Positions 8,196 through 17,171 of a stretch of DNA of 64,000 bases are shown in pieces. The first letter of the stretch is position 1. Each line of letters opens with the position of its first letter. Below the pieces are notes generated by a model, which was given only the letters and a program-made list of their open reading frames with translations, was not told the DNA's origin and made no database searches. The stretch covers positions 7,750,001 through 7,814,000 of the forward strand of contig NZ_CP109473.1 in assembly GCF_036227405.1 (NCBI RefSeq), read 5' to 3'. The DNA is from Streptomyces sp. NBC_01460. GTDB lineage: Bacteria; Actinomycetota; Actinomycetes; Streptomycetales; Streptomycetaceae. Both the position numbers and the translations under genes were made by a program.

Positions 8196-9570
8196 CCGGA
8201 GAAGGGGCCGGTCCAGCCGTGGACTCGGCAAGGGGCCGGCCGGCCGCCGGGACGGCAGCGGGACCGCTCTCGCGCAGGTGGTTCACCAGGGCGTCGAGCC
8301 GGTGCTCGGCCGGGCCCGTGCAGGCCAGCAGCCGACGCGCGGTGGCCGACAGTGAGGTGCCGCGGGCCGTGCTGTGAACCAGCGGCAGGCCGCAGCTCGC
8401 TTCGAGCCGGTGGATACGCCGGGTCAGCGCCGGCTGGGTGACCAGCAGGGCCGAGGCGGCCCGGTTGAGACTGCCGGTCCGGCTGATCACCCGGAGCAGG
8501 TGCAGGTGCTCGGGTTCGAAGCCGCCGCAGCGGTCCGGCGAGGACCAGCGCAACTCGGACAGCAGGACCGGCGGGGGTACGGCGCACCCGCCGGCCGCCG
8601 GAGCGGCACGGTTCCCACCGTCCGGATCCTGGTCCCGGCGGGTGCCCGCGGGGACGGCGCCGTGTGCCGTCGTCCGCAGCATGTACCGCCGGCGCAGCAG
8701 GGCGCACAGATCCTCGGCGAGCGGCTCCGGGATCGCCAGCGGGTCCACGGCGAGCCGCAGCCTCCGGACGAACTTCTGCCGCAGCGGGCGGAGCACCACG
8801 CCCGGTCCGGCGCTCCCGCCGAGTGACGAGGGCGACACCAGCGCGATGCCGTACCCACGGCGCACCAGGTCGAGTGCCGCCCCCTGGGAGCGCACGGTGA
8901 AGCTGACCGACAGGACCGGCGTGAGCCGGGAGAGTGCCCACCCCTGGTCGTCACCGGAGTCGCCGCCGACCACGGCCACCCATTCCGTGCGGGTGAGGTC
9001 GCGCAGGTCCAGGATTCCCCGCTCGGCGAGGGGATGTCCGGACGGCAGGGCGATCTGCTGGGGCTCCTCGGCGACGGTCCGGATCAGGACGCCGCCGCGC
9101 CGCGCCATCGGCCGGCGCGCCGTCTCCCAGCCGAGAGCCGCGTCGGCGGCGTACCGTTCGAATCTCTGCCAGATCCGGTGGCTGTCGTCCGGCACTATGT
9201 CGAACACCACGTCCGGGAATCGTCCGGCCAGATGCTCGTCGAGGCCGTACGCCCACTCCGTCCCCACGGCGAACTCCACCACGGGCAGCCGGCTCGCCGC
9301 GTCGGCACCGTGGTGGGTGGTGGCTATCGCGAAGTCGATCGAGGCCAGCAGCCGCCGCCCGACGTGCAGGAGGGCGTGCCCCGCCTCGGTGGGTTCGGTA
9401 CCGGTGGCACCGCGGCTCACCAGCGGTGTGCGCAGCCGCCGTTCGAGTTTGACGAGGCGACGGCTGGCGGACGACTGAGTCATCCGGCCGTCCCGCTCGA
9501 CCGCGTGCAGACTGCCGTGGTCCGCCACCGCCTGCAGCAGCACCACGTCCGAACGGCGAAGGTCGAACAT
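8170..9570 (-). CDS. thnI-like: LysR-type regulator with an additional C-terminal HTH (ThnI position)
   Basis: 466 residues, well above the roughly 300 of ordinary LysR proteins. Residues 1-65 form a LysR HTH (MTQSSASRRLVKLERRLRTPL) and 95-295 the effector-binding domain. After a linker (about 300-350) residues 351-417 form a second LysR-like HTH: HLLRVISRTGSLNRAASALL, then TQPALTRRIHRLEASCGLPL. ThnI is the LysR activator of thienamycin genes, and this protein holds the same place in the cluster. The architecture could let one protein contact two sites. Start ATG 9570; 90 bp separate it from the MFS gene upstream. Confidence 0.88.
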   Translation of the reverse strand: MFDLRRSDVVLLQAVADHGSLHAVERDGRMTQSSASRRLVKLERRLRTPLVSRGATGTEPTEAGHALLHVGRRLLASIDFAIATTHHGADAASRLPVVEFAVGTEWAYGLDEHLAGRFPDVVFDIVPDDSHRIWQRFERYAADAALGWETARRPMARRGGVLIRTVAEEPQQIALPSGHPLAERGILDLRDLTRTEWVAVVGGDSGDDQGWALSRLTPVLSVSFTVRSQGAALDLVRRGYGIALVSPSSLGGSAGPGVVLRPLRQKFVRRLRLAVDPLAIPEPLAEDLCALLRRRYMLRTTAHGAVPAGTRRDQDPDGGNRAAPAAGGCAVPPPVLLSELRWSSPDRCGGFEPEHLHLLRVISRTGSLNRAASALLVTQPALTRRIHRLEASCGLPLVHSTARGTSLSATARRLLACTGPAEHRLDALVNHLRESGPAAVPAAGRPLAESTAGPAPSPVSTRTAPR

Positions 9571-9660
9571 CCGGCTCTCCCTACTGCCACGGCCGGGGCC
9601 CGCGTGCCGTGACCATCGATTCGACGTGGAACCTGCCCAAGGAGGATCGGCGGCACCCCT

Positions 9661-11127
9661 TCAGGTGGTCGGCCGAATCGGACGGGAGGTGTGGACGGGC
9701 GGCACCGGGACGTCCTGCCGGGGCGCCGGTGAACGGGGGAAGAGGAAGGCCGCACCCACCGCGACGAGGGCAAGAACGGCCGAACCGGTGAACAGCGCGT
9801 GGTACGCGGCGGCCGGGGGACGGGAGGACGCGCCGCCCGCGACCGCCAGCACCATGGAACTGACCTGCACTCCGAAGGCTCCACCGAGGTTGCGCAGCAC
9901 GCCGTTCAGGCCGACCGTCACCGCGGTCGCCCCGCTCGGCGACGCTTGTACCAGCAGTTCCGCCATCGCTCCGCCCAGCAGCCCGGTGGCCAGGCCGTTC
10001 AGGGCTGTGCCGAGAGCCAGGCCCCCGGCGCCGGAGGGCAGGACGGCGAACACGACGGCACCGGCCGTGAAGAGGGCCGTGCTCGCACCCATCACCGCGC
10101 GGGCGGTCAGCCTCCCCGACTCCCGCAGCCAGCCGGACAGCAGTCCGCCGGACAGCGCGCCGATCTGCATGGGCAGCATGACCAGGGTCAGGACGGCACC
10201 GCCCGCGCCCAGGCCGTACCCCGTGTCACGGGGAGCGGCCACCAGGGCGGGGGCGAGCACCCCGATCTGGAACATCACCAGCCCGGTCAGCAGGCTGACC
10301 AGGTTCAGGCAGAGAAGGGGCCGACGGGACATGAGGCGCATGTCCAGCACCGGCTCCGGGGACCTGCGCTCCACCCGGAGCAGGACGGCGCAGCCCGCCG
10401 CCGCAGCTGCCAGCAGCACCGCGCCGGTCACCGAGCCGAGGCCCTCCTGACCGTAACGGGTCAGTGCCAGCAGCAGGCAGGTGCTGACGGTACCGAGGAG
10501 CAGTAGCCCGGGGACGTCGATGCGGGTGGCGGGCCGGCGCGGCGTCTCGGGCAGCACCGAGGCGCCCGCCACCAGCAGCACCACGGCGAGGAGCGCGGCG
10601 GCCGCGAACAGCCAGCGCACGGCCGGGAGGCCGCCGCCGAACAGGCCCGCCAGCACGATGCCGACTCCGCCACCGGTCCCGAAAGCGGCGGAGAGCAGGC
10701 CCGACGGGCCGGACAGAGACCTCTGGGGGAACCCTTCCCGCAGCAGGCCGACGCACAGCGGGAAGAGACCGCCGGCCACACCCTGCACCAGGCGCGCGAC
10801 GAGCAGCACGGTGAACGACCCGGTGAGCGCCGACGCCACGGACGCCACCGCGACCACGGCCAGGACGCGGAGCATCACCGCGCGCCTGCCGTACAGGTCG
10901 CCGAGACGACTCACGACGGGGGTGGCGACACAGCCGACGAGCAGGTGCCCTGAGACCACCCACGCGGCCTGCGAGCCGGACACACCGAACGCTTCCTGGA
11001 TCTGTGGCAGCAGGGTCGCCACACCGAGCTGGAGCAGTGCGAACAGGCCACAGGCCCCGGCGAGGACGGCCAGTGCCGCACGGTGGGGCCGGGCGGCGGA
11101 GGACGGAGCGCCGGGGCGGGCGGTCAC
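9661..11127 (-). CDS. thnJ-like: MFS drug exporter, DHA2/EmrB type (ThnJ-like)
   Basis: 488 residues, strongly hydrophobic, consistent with 14 transmembrane helices. Motif A is RLGDLYGRRAVMLR near residue 75 and motif C-like Gly-rich helices follow. Such proteins export antibiotics by proton exchange. In the carbapenem cluster it is the obvious exporter and, with no beta-lactamase visible, possibly the main local self-protection. GTG 11127 overlaps the stop of the upstream radical SAM gene by GTGA, so it is the distal member of the P-to-J operon on this strand. Confidence 0.9.
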   Translation of the reverse strand: MTARPGAPSSAARPHRAALAVLAGACGLFALLQLGVATLLPQIQEAFGVSGSQAAWVVSGHLLVGCVATPVVSRLGDLYGRRAVMLRVLAVVAVASVASALTGSFTVLLVARLVQGVAGGLFPLCVGLLREGFPQRSLSGPSGLLSAAFGTGGGVGIVLAGLFGGGLPAVRWLFAAAALLAVVLLVAGASVLPETPRRPATRIDVPGLLLLGTVSTCLLLALTRYGQEGLGSVTGAVLLAAAAAGCAVLLRVERRSPEPVLDMRLMSRRPLLCLNLVSLLTGLVMFQIGVLAPALVAAPRDTGYGLGAGGAVLTLVMLPMQIGALSGGLLSGWLRESGRLTARAVMGASTALFTAGAVVFAVLPSGAGGLALGTALNGLATGLLGGAMAELLVQASPSGATAVTVGLNGVLRNLGGAFGVQVSSMVLAVAGGASSRPPAAAYHALFTGSAVLALVAVGAAFLFPRSPAPRQDVPVPPVHTSRPIRPTT

Positions 11128-13166
11128 AGTTGCTCGCTGAACGCGGGCTCCGCCAGGGGCGTCACCTCGGCGGACTCGACACGGTGCCGGTAGTGGCCGA
11201 TCCGCGAGACCGGATAACTCGGACCGATCGCCGCGAGCGCGAACGCCTTCAGGTCACCCGGCGCCGGGCGGAAGCGGCCGTTCGCCCCGAACCGCTGATC
11301 GGCGTAGTCCACCCGGACCCGCTGCGGGCGCAGGGGACCGCCGGCGAAGTAACCGGGCCAGTCGTGGTCGTACTCGGCGGTCTTGCCGTGCCGCGGGTCG
11401 TAGTCCGGGCGCAGCATGACGTCACGCTGGAAACGCAGTACGTCGCGCAGCCGCGTGTCCTGGTCGGGGTCGAGTCCCAGGGTGCGGAGGTAGTCGCCCA
11501 GTTCGGTGTGGAAACGGTCGAACTCCGTGGCCACCCGCAGCCAGCCCCAGTTGTCGATCGTCCAGCCCCGTCGTCTGCCGTACGGGGCGAGATGGGTGGC
11601 CAGGTCGGGCTGGCTGGCGACCAGGTTGGCCAACGGCAGTGTCGGTATGTCGATGTAGTCCTGGTACAGGCTGCGCATGCGCAGGTAGAGGGAGCCGATG
11701 AAGCTGGCGGGCTCTCCGGTGAAGTGGTTCTGCAGCCCCTCGTAGAAGGCGGTGTAGCCGATCCCGTGCTCCTGCCGGAGGTAGACCGACAGGTAGCGGG
11801 TGTAGCAGCCGTTGTGCAGGAACTGCACCGCCTGCACGAAGGCGAAGGACTCGACCCATTCGTCGCGGGGCATGGCGCTGGTCTCCATGACCATGTCCAT
11901 GGTCTCCGCCTCGTCGTCCGGGGTGCCGGGCCGCTCGACGTAGAGACGTTTGGGGACCGTGCGCAGGCCGTAACCGGCGATCTTCTCCGGGGTGTTGATC
12001 GGCGCGTTGGGCAGGATGCCGAATTCGTACACCCGGAGGTCCTCGTGGTTTCCGGCCTCCAGCAGTGAGCCGATGCCTTCGCGGAAGGTGCGCGCGGTCT
12101 CCAGCGGCAGCCCGAGGATCAACTCGGTGTAGGTGTGGATGTTCTCGACGGCGTACCGCTGCTGCAGCTTGCGGTAGTTGTCGAGACCGATGTTCTTGCG
12201 GTCGATCGCCTCCAGGACGTCCATGTCGGTGCTCTGCATGGACAGGGTGGTGCCCATCAGCAGGTCCGCGTCGTGCCAGGCCTTGCTGATGTCGAAGACC
12301 CGGTCGTTGGAGTTCTTGGCGAAGTTGACCCGGATCTGCTTCGGTGACCCCGCCTCCGTACGGGCCTCCGCCAGCGCGTGCGCGATCTCCAGGTCGCGCG
12401 GCATGATGCCGAAGTTCGCGTCGCAGATGAACAGGTCCTCCACGTCGTTGCGGGCGAACCATTCGATCTCGTGCTGGAGGCGGTCCTCCTCGAACATCCG
12501 CAGGGCGCTCATCGTCGCCGATCCCCAGTCGCAGAAGGCGCAGGAGTACGGGCAGCCACGGTTGGTCTCCCACAACGCGTAGAAGCGCAGCCCGCGCTCC
12601 CGGCAGGTCTGCACGGCCCCGTCCATCACCCCGTTCAGGTAGGGGCTCGGGGTCTCGATCCGCCGTGGCAGCCGCTCGGCGGGCGGGCCTGCGACCGGGG
12701 CGTCGCTCCGGTTCACCGTCACGCCGGGCACGCCGGTGTAGTCGGGGCGGTCCCGGAGCCGTGCGGACAGCAGTTCCCGGAAGGCCACCTCGCCCTCGCC
12801 GTGGGCCAGGACGTCGACGTAGGGGTGCTGGGTGAAGAAGTCGCCCACCCGGTCGGGCACGTGCGGCCCGCCGGCCACCACGAGCATGTCCGGGTAACGC
12901 TCCTTGAGGATCTTCGCCACCTTCATCTGCCGGCGGAAGTTCCACACGTAGCAGGACAGGGCGAGGACGTCCGGTTCGGTGATGCCGTCCGCCATCTCCC
13001 GCACCGGGGCGACGAGGAACAGCGGCTCCTGGAAGTCGTAGGACTCCGCGACGCGTTCGTCCTGTTCCGCGTACGTGCGCAGCAGGCCGGCGACCAGGGG
13101 GAGGAAGGGCACCGCGTTGAGGCCGATGAAGTACACCTTGCGGCGGCGGGAGGATTCGGCGGACAT
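11124..13166 (-). CDS. thnK-like: Cobalamin-dependent radical SAM methyltransferase (ThnK-like)
   Basis: 680 residues, matching the longer size class of ThnK. An N-terminal B12-binding Rossmann region (about 10-135, LSCYVWNFRRQMKVAKIL and VVAGGPHVPD) precedes the radical SAM barrel with C205-x3-C209-x2-C212. A long C-terminal extension follows. ThnK performs two sequential methyl transfers to C6 of the carbapenam, building the ethyl side chain that becomes hydroxyethyl. Start ATG 13166, 85 bp after the upstream gene, so it may have its own ribosome site. The next gene overlaps its stop by 4 nt. Confidence 0.9.
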   Translation of the reverse strand: MSAESSRRRKVYFIGLNAVPFLPLVAGLLRTYAEQDERVAESYDFQEPLFLVAPVREMADGITEPDVLALSCYVWNFRRQMKVAKILKERYPDMLVVAGGPHVPDRVGDFFTQHPYVDVLAHGEGEVAFRELLSARLRDRPDYTGVPGVTVNRSDAPVAGPPAERLPRRIETPSPYLNGVMDGAVQTCRERGLRFYALWETNRGCPYSCAFCDWGSATMSALRMFEEDRLQHEIEWFARNDVEDLFICDANFGIMPRDLEIAHALAEARTEAGSPKQIRVNFAKNSNDRVFDISKAWHDADLLMGTTLSMQSTDMDVLEAIDRKNIGLDNYRKLQQRYAVENIHTYTELILGLPLETARTFREGIGSLLEAGNHEDLRVYEFGILPNAPINTPEKIAGYGLRTVPKRLYVERPGTPDDEAETMDMVMETSAMPRDEWVESFAFVQAVQFLHNGCYTRYLSVYLRQEHGIGYTAFYEGLQNHFTGEPASFIGSLYLRMRSLYQDYIDIPTLPLANLVASQPDLATHLAPYGRRRGWTIDNWGWLRVATEFDRFHTELGDYLRTLGLDPDQDTRLRDVLRFQRDVMLRPDYDPRHGKTAEYDHDWPGYFAGGPLRPQRVRVDYADQRFGANGRFRPAPGDLKAFALAAIGPSYPVSRIGHYRHRVESAEVTPLAEPAFSEQL

Positions 13167-13251
13167 GCTCGGGTCACGGCTCCTCGTGGTCGGTTCTGCT
13201 CAGCGGCGGGACGGCACCGGCGTGCCTGGGGCGGGCGCGGAGGACGGCCGG

Positions 13252-14649
13252 TCATCCGGTGCTCGGGACACGCTCCGGCTCCCGCTCCGCCACGCCGGAG
13301 AGGCGGATGCCGCTGAGCATCTCGTCGAAGGCGCTGTTGTCGGAGTAGTAGAAGACGGACGGGTCCTGGCTGGAGGCGACGCCCGGAGCGGGCCGGGCAC
13401 TCGCTCCCGCCAGCAGGTCGGCGAGCCGGTGGTAGAACTTCTCCAGCGGCAGCCTCGTCGGGAAGAGCGAGTGGTAGCAGTCGAAGAGTTCCGGGTCGTC
13501 ACTGATGTGCTGGCCCCGGCTCTCGTCGTACAGGTCCGTGCCGGGCAGCGGGGTCAGCACGGAGAAGCTCGGCATGTCCACCTGCAGTTCCTCGACGGTC
13601 CGGCCGAGCCGTGCGAAGTCCTCGTCGACCCAGCTGGGCTGGACGATGAAATTGGCCCGCACCTTCACCTGGTTGGTGTGGAAGAGGTCGAGGGCCCGCC
13701 GGGTCTGGTCGGAGTCGGTGCCCTTGCGATAGCCGGACAGCTCGTCGTCGGTCATCGACTCGGCCCCCACCAGCACGGAGTCCAGGCCGATCTCCGCCCA
13801 GCGGGCGATCACATCGGGCCGGCGCAGCGCGGTGTCCGTGCGTATGTACATGTGGAACCGCTTGCGGAAGCCGGCCTTGTCGATGGCGTCGGCCAGCTCC
13901 AGCATGCGCGCGGGCTGGATGAACGCCTCGTCGTCCACGACGTAGAGGTTGTCGCCGTCGATGTCGGCGATCTCGGCGAGGACCCGGTCGATGTCCTTGA
14001 CCAGGTAGCGCCGGTCCGTCATCCGCCACAGCGAACAGAACTTGCAGGTGTACGGGCAGCCCGCTGTGAAGCGGATCAGGGACACCGGCCGGTAGATCGA
14101 GTGGAAGTAGTCCTGCCGGTGATGGGCGAGCAGTGAACGGTCCGGCATCGGCAGGTCGTTGAGAGCCGCGGGGCGGGGCCGCCGGTCGCGCTCCAGGCCG
14201 GTGCGGGAGTCGTACGGCGCCAGCCCCGGCCCCGTCTGCGGAGCGCGGCCCGCCTCCAGGTCGGCGGCCAGCCGGTTCAGCGGCGCGCCGCCCTCGCCCG
14301 CCACCACCCAGTCGGCGGCGAAGCCGTCCAGCCACTCGGCCGAGACCGTCGGGTGGTGGCCGCCGAGCACGATCGGTACGTCCGGCCACAGGCGGCGGGC
14401 CTCACGGCTCACCTCGCGGGACACCCGGACGCTGGTGGTGTAGGGGATCGCCACGCCCACCAGGTCGGGCGGTTCGTGCGTCGCCGCGTAGTCCGCCAGC
14501 GGCGCGTCCAGGCGCAGGTCGTGGATCGTCACGTCGTGATGGCCGCGCAGCGCGCCGCCGAGGTACTCGAGCGGCAGCGGTTCGCAACAGCTCAGCCGGT
14601 CACTGAGCAGGGCCCGTTCGTTGCGTGGCCACACCAGCAGAACCCTCAT
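13252..14649 (-). CDS. thnL-like: Cobalamin-dependent radical SAM enzyme (ThnL-like)
   Basis: 465 residues. The B12-binding domain occupies about residues 1-140 (VLGGHHPTVSAEWL) and the 4Fe-4S cysteines are C198, C202 and C205 in TAGCPYTCKFCSLWR. In S. cattleya ThnL was reported to form the C2 thioether with the pantetheine-derived thiol. Assignment among the three radical SAM proteins rests on length and gene order (K, L, M). ATG 14649 overlaps the M gene stop by ATGA. Confidence 0.88.
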   Translation of the reverse strand: MRVLLVWPRNERALLSDRLSCCEPLPLEYLGGALRGHHDVTIHDLRLDAPLADYAATHEPPDLVGVAIPYTTSVRVSREVSREARRLWPDVPIVLGGHHPTVSAEWLDGFAADWVVAGEGGAPLNRLAADLEAGRAPQTGPGLAPYDSRTGLERDRRPRPAALNDLPMPDRSLLAHHRQDYFHSIYRPVSLIRFTAGCPYTCKFCSLWRMTDRRYLVKDIDRVLAEIADIDGDNLYVVDDEAFIQPARMLELADAIDKAGFRKRFHMYIRTDTALRRPDVIARWAEIGLDSVLVGAESMTDDELSGYRKGTDSDQTRRALDLFHTNQVKVRANFIVQPSWVDEDFARLGRTVEELQVDMPSFSVLTPLPGTDLYDESRGQHISDDPELFDCYHSLFPTRLPLEKFYHRLADLLAGASARPAPGVASSQDPSVFYYSDNSAFDEMLSGIRLSGVAEREPERVPSTG

Positions 14650-16025
14650 GCCATGCCTCCCAGACGTCGGTCCCGGTCCGTCTCGCCCGGCCCGGTCTCA
14701 GGCCCGCCGCTGCGGAAGACCTCGGTGGCGATCTCGTACAGCCGTCCGGCCTGGACGGCGGGGTCGTCGCTGCCCAGCGCGGCGGCGAACATGTGGCTCA
14801 TCGCGGTGCCCTCGTGGATGCCCCGCTTGGGGCGCCATGCCACCTCGGCCGGCAGGACGTCGGCGGCGGCGCTGCGCAGCACCCACTTCGCCTCCCCCTC
14901 CCGGACCTTGAGCCGTCCGCGGATGTCCAGGGCGGCGGCCATCACCTCCCGAGACCAGTACGGGTGGCGTACGGAGGTGTGGCGGGCGTCGGCGAAGGCG
15001 GGGTGGAACTCGTTGCTCCGGGCGGTCGCCCGGGTCTGATCGACGACGGCGCGCTCGACGGCCTCCTCGTCTCCGGTGCCGCCGAGCCCCGCGAACAGCA
15101 GGTCCGCGCCGTATCCCGACAGCAGCACCTGGCGGCTGTCGGTGGCGATGTGGTCCTGAAGGAAGCAGGCGGGTGCGGCGATCTGCAGGGTGAGCAGGTC
15201 CCAGGTCTCCAGCGCGTGGATCATGCCGGGCAGCATCCCGGCGAGCTCGTCCGGCCCGAAGAGCACCTCCTCGTGCTTGGTGCCCAGCCGGTCCGCCAGC
15301 CATGCCGCCTGGGCGAACTCGTCGCCGAACGGCGTGCCCACGGTGTAGGTGCGCACCGCCGACGCACCCGCCTCCAGCACCGCCAGCGCCGCGACCGTGG
15401 AGGAGTCCACACCGCCGCTGAGCGAGACGGCGATCTCGTCCGCACCCGCGGCCAGTCGCGCGACGGACGAGCCCAGCACCGTCCGGACCGTGCGCACCGC
15501 CTGGTCCTCGTCCGTCACCGAGGCGAGGTCAGGCAGGTGCGCAAGCCGGTGTACCGACACGGGGTCCTCGCCGTAGGCGTCCACGACCAGGGTCACCGCG
15601 CTGTTGGCGGGAACCGCCGTGACTCCGGCGAACCGGCCGCCGGGCAGCAGCGACCGTTCGGCGTCGCCCAGGACCGCGGGGCGGCCGAGGCGCGGGAGCA
15701 GGGCACCGGCCGACGTACCGACGACGAGCGTCCTGCCGGCACGCGCCCAGTGCAGCGGGCAGGTCGCGCCGACGTCGCTCCACAGGGTGGCCCGGTCCTC
15801 GCGGACGAGGACGGCGCAGTAACGGCTGTGAGCACGCTCGGTCCAGGCGGCCAGGTCGGTGAGTGACGCGTGCCGAGGCGGGTCCTCCCGGGTCAGCCGG
15901 TCGCCCTGGACCACGAGGACGTCCCTGCCGTCGCGCCGCACCAGGACGTCCATGGCCCGGCCCTCGCCGAGGAGTTCGACCTCGGCGTCGCCGTCCGGAC
16001 GGCTGGACAGTATGAATCCCGCCAT
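14646..16025 (-). CDS. thnM-like: Carbapenam/beta-lactam synthetase (ThnM/CarA-like, asparagine synthetase family)
   Basis: 459 residues of the class B asparagine synthetase family. The chain begins MAGF, so the N-terminal Cys nucleophile of true glutamine-dependent enzymes is missing, as in beta-lactam synthetases. The PP-loop SGGVDSS is at 203-209 and the C-terminal catalytic Lys is K400 in WRPKRGIHEG. It should adenylate the carboxylate of (2S,5S)-carboxymethylproline with ATP and close the four-membered ring to give the carbapenam. Loss of the Cys plus the adjacent cobalamin enzymes argue firmly against asparagine synthesis. It starts 1 nt after the N gene stop and is coupled to L by ATGA. 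Confidence 0.93.
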   Translation of the reverse strand: MAGFILSSRPDGDAEVELLGEGRAMDVLVRRDGRDVLVVQGDRLTREDPPRHASLTDLAAWTERAHSRYCAVLVREDRATLWSDVGATCPLHWARAGRTLVVGTSAGALLPRLGRPAVLGDAERSLLPGGRFAGVTAVPANSAVTLVVDAYGEDPVSVHRLAHLPDLASVTDEDQAVRTVRTVLGSSVARLAAGADEIAVSLSGGVDSSTVAALAVLEAGASAVRTYTVGTPFGDEFAQAAWLADRLGTKHEEVLFGPDELAGMLPGMIHALETWDLLTLQIAAPACFLQDHIATDSRQVLLSGYGADLLFAGLGGTGDEEAVERAVVDQTRATARSNEFHPAFADARHTSVRHPYWSREVMAAALDIRGRLKVREGEAKWVLRSAAADVLPAEVAWRPKRGIHEGTAMSHMFAAALGSDDPAVQAGRLYEIATEVFRSGGPETGPGETDRDRRLGGMA

Positions 16026-16026
16026 G

Positions 16027-17136
16027 TCAGTAGACCCCCTCGACGCGGCGTCCCTCGGTGAACTCGGGGCTGTACGGATCCCCCACCCACGGCCACGGAT
16101 ACAGTTCGGCCGCGACCCCGTACGGGCGTACCCGCCGGGCCCGGTCCCGCTCCCAGAAACCGGGCAGCAGGGCGTCGTCCGTCAGCCGCCAGACCCGTAC
16201 CCGGCCCTCCTCACCGAAGGGCACGTCGTCCCCCTGTTCGTCGACGACGTCCAGGGCGACGTGCGGCTGGCACGGCACGTACACCACACGGTGCTCGTCC
16301 TCCGCCTCGAAGGGCTTCTGCCAGCTGATGCCGGTGGTCGACGTGCCGTACATGCCGACGACCGGGACGCCGGGGAAGAAGTCCTCCCGCAGTTGCCGGT
16401 GCGTCTCCGGCTCCAGGGTGGTGCCGGCGTGCACGATGGCCTCCACCCCGGCCAGCGCCTCGGTGCCGAGCCGTTCCGGCAGCATCTCCAGCAGCCGGGA
16501 GGTGCAGAACAGGACGCCGATGTCCTGGGACCGGGCGACTTCCGCGATCTGGGCCCAGATGTGATCCACGTAGCGGTCGTAGGCGGCGGTCATCCCCTCC
16601 TCGCCGAAGATCTTCACGATCCGCGGGTCGAGGTCGATGGAGAAGCACATCCCGCCGCGGCGCTCCGCGAAGGCGACCACCAGCCGGCCCGTCGTGTGCG
16701 GGCCCATCGGCCCGACGAACAGCCAGTTCTTCCCGCGCGGGACGCCGTGCATGTCCAGGAACTCGTCGGAGAAGGCGAGGATGTCCTCCCAGTAACGGCT
16801 GCCCCAGGTGCCGTGCTTGGCCGGTCCCGTAGTGCCGCCGGTCTGCGCCGCCCACAGCGGGCCGCCCTCGGCGAGCACCGAGCGCGGCACGAAGTTCTCC
16901 AGCGGGGTCCGACGCGCGGCCTCCTCGAAGTGCATCTGGTCGGACCCGTCACGCAGCCCGATCAGGGCGACGGCGTCCGCGAGACCCTGTACTTTCCCGA
17001 GCGCTTCGGTGCCCTGCCGCCTGTCCCGCTCCAGCCAGTACGGCGTGCCGTGCCGCGGATCGAAGTGCAGGCGGACGAGGCGGCGTACGTCCTCGTCGGT
17101 GATCGGACGGAGCCTCGACTCGCTCGGACATCGCAT
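16027..17136 (-). CDS. thnN-like: Adenylate-forming enzyme (ThnN-like)
   Basis: 369 residues, shorter than typical acyl-CoA synthetases and close to phenylacetate-CoA-ligase-type enzymes. The ATP-binding TGGTTGPAKHG lies near residue 105, MYGTSTTG near 270, and a small C-terminal region carries GRVRVWRLTDD. It should activate a carboxylate as AMP ester. In thn clusters N is paired with O, an acyl reductase, and the pair is proposed to act on a carboxylate side chain; the substrate is not settled. I chose ATG 17136 because GGAGAGGG is just upstream. A GTG at 17175 would overlap the O stop by GTGA and remains possible. Confidence 0.82.
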   Translation of the reverse strand: MRCPSESRLRPITDEDVRRLVRLHFDPRHGTPYWLERDRRQGTEALGKVQGLADAVALIGLRDGSDQMHFEEAARRTPLENFVPRSVLAEGGPLWAAQTGGTTGPAKHGTWGSRYWEDILAFSDEFLDMHGVPRGKNWLFVGPMGPHTTGRLVVAFAERRGGMCFSIDLDPRIVKIFGEEGMTAAYDRYVDHIWAQIAEVARSQDIGVLFCTSRLLEMLPERLGTEALAGVEAIVHAGTTLEPETHRQLREDFFPGVPVVGMYGTSTTGISWQKPFEAEDEHRVVYVPCQPHVALDVVDEQGDDVPFGEEGRVRVWRLTDDALLPGFWERDRARRVRPYGVAAELYPWPWVGDPYSPEFTEGRRVEGVY

Positions 17137-17171
17137 GACGGGTCCCTCTCCTTCGTTGCCGTCCGGGCCGG

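Noticed and set aside
14646..16025. True asparagine synthetase
   Set aside because: The N-terminal Cys nucleophile is missing and the gene lies among carbapenem enzymes, so beta-lactam ring formation fits better.
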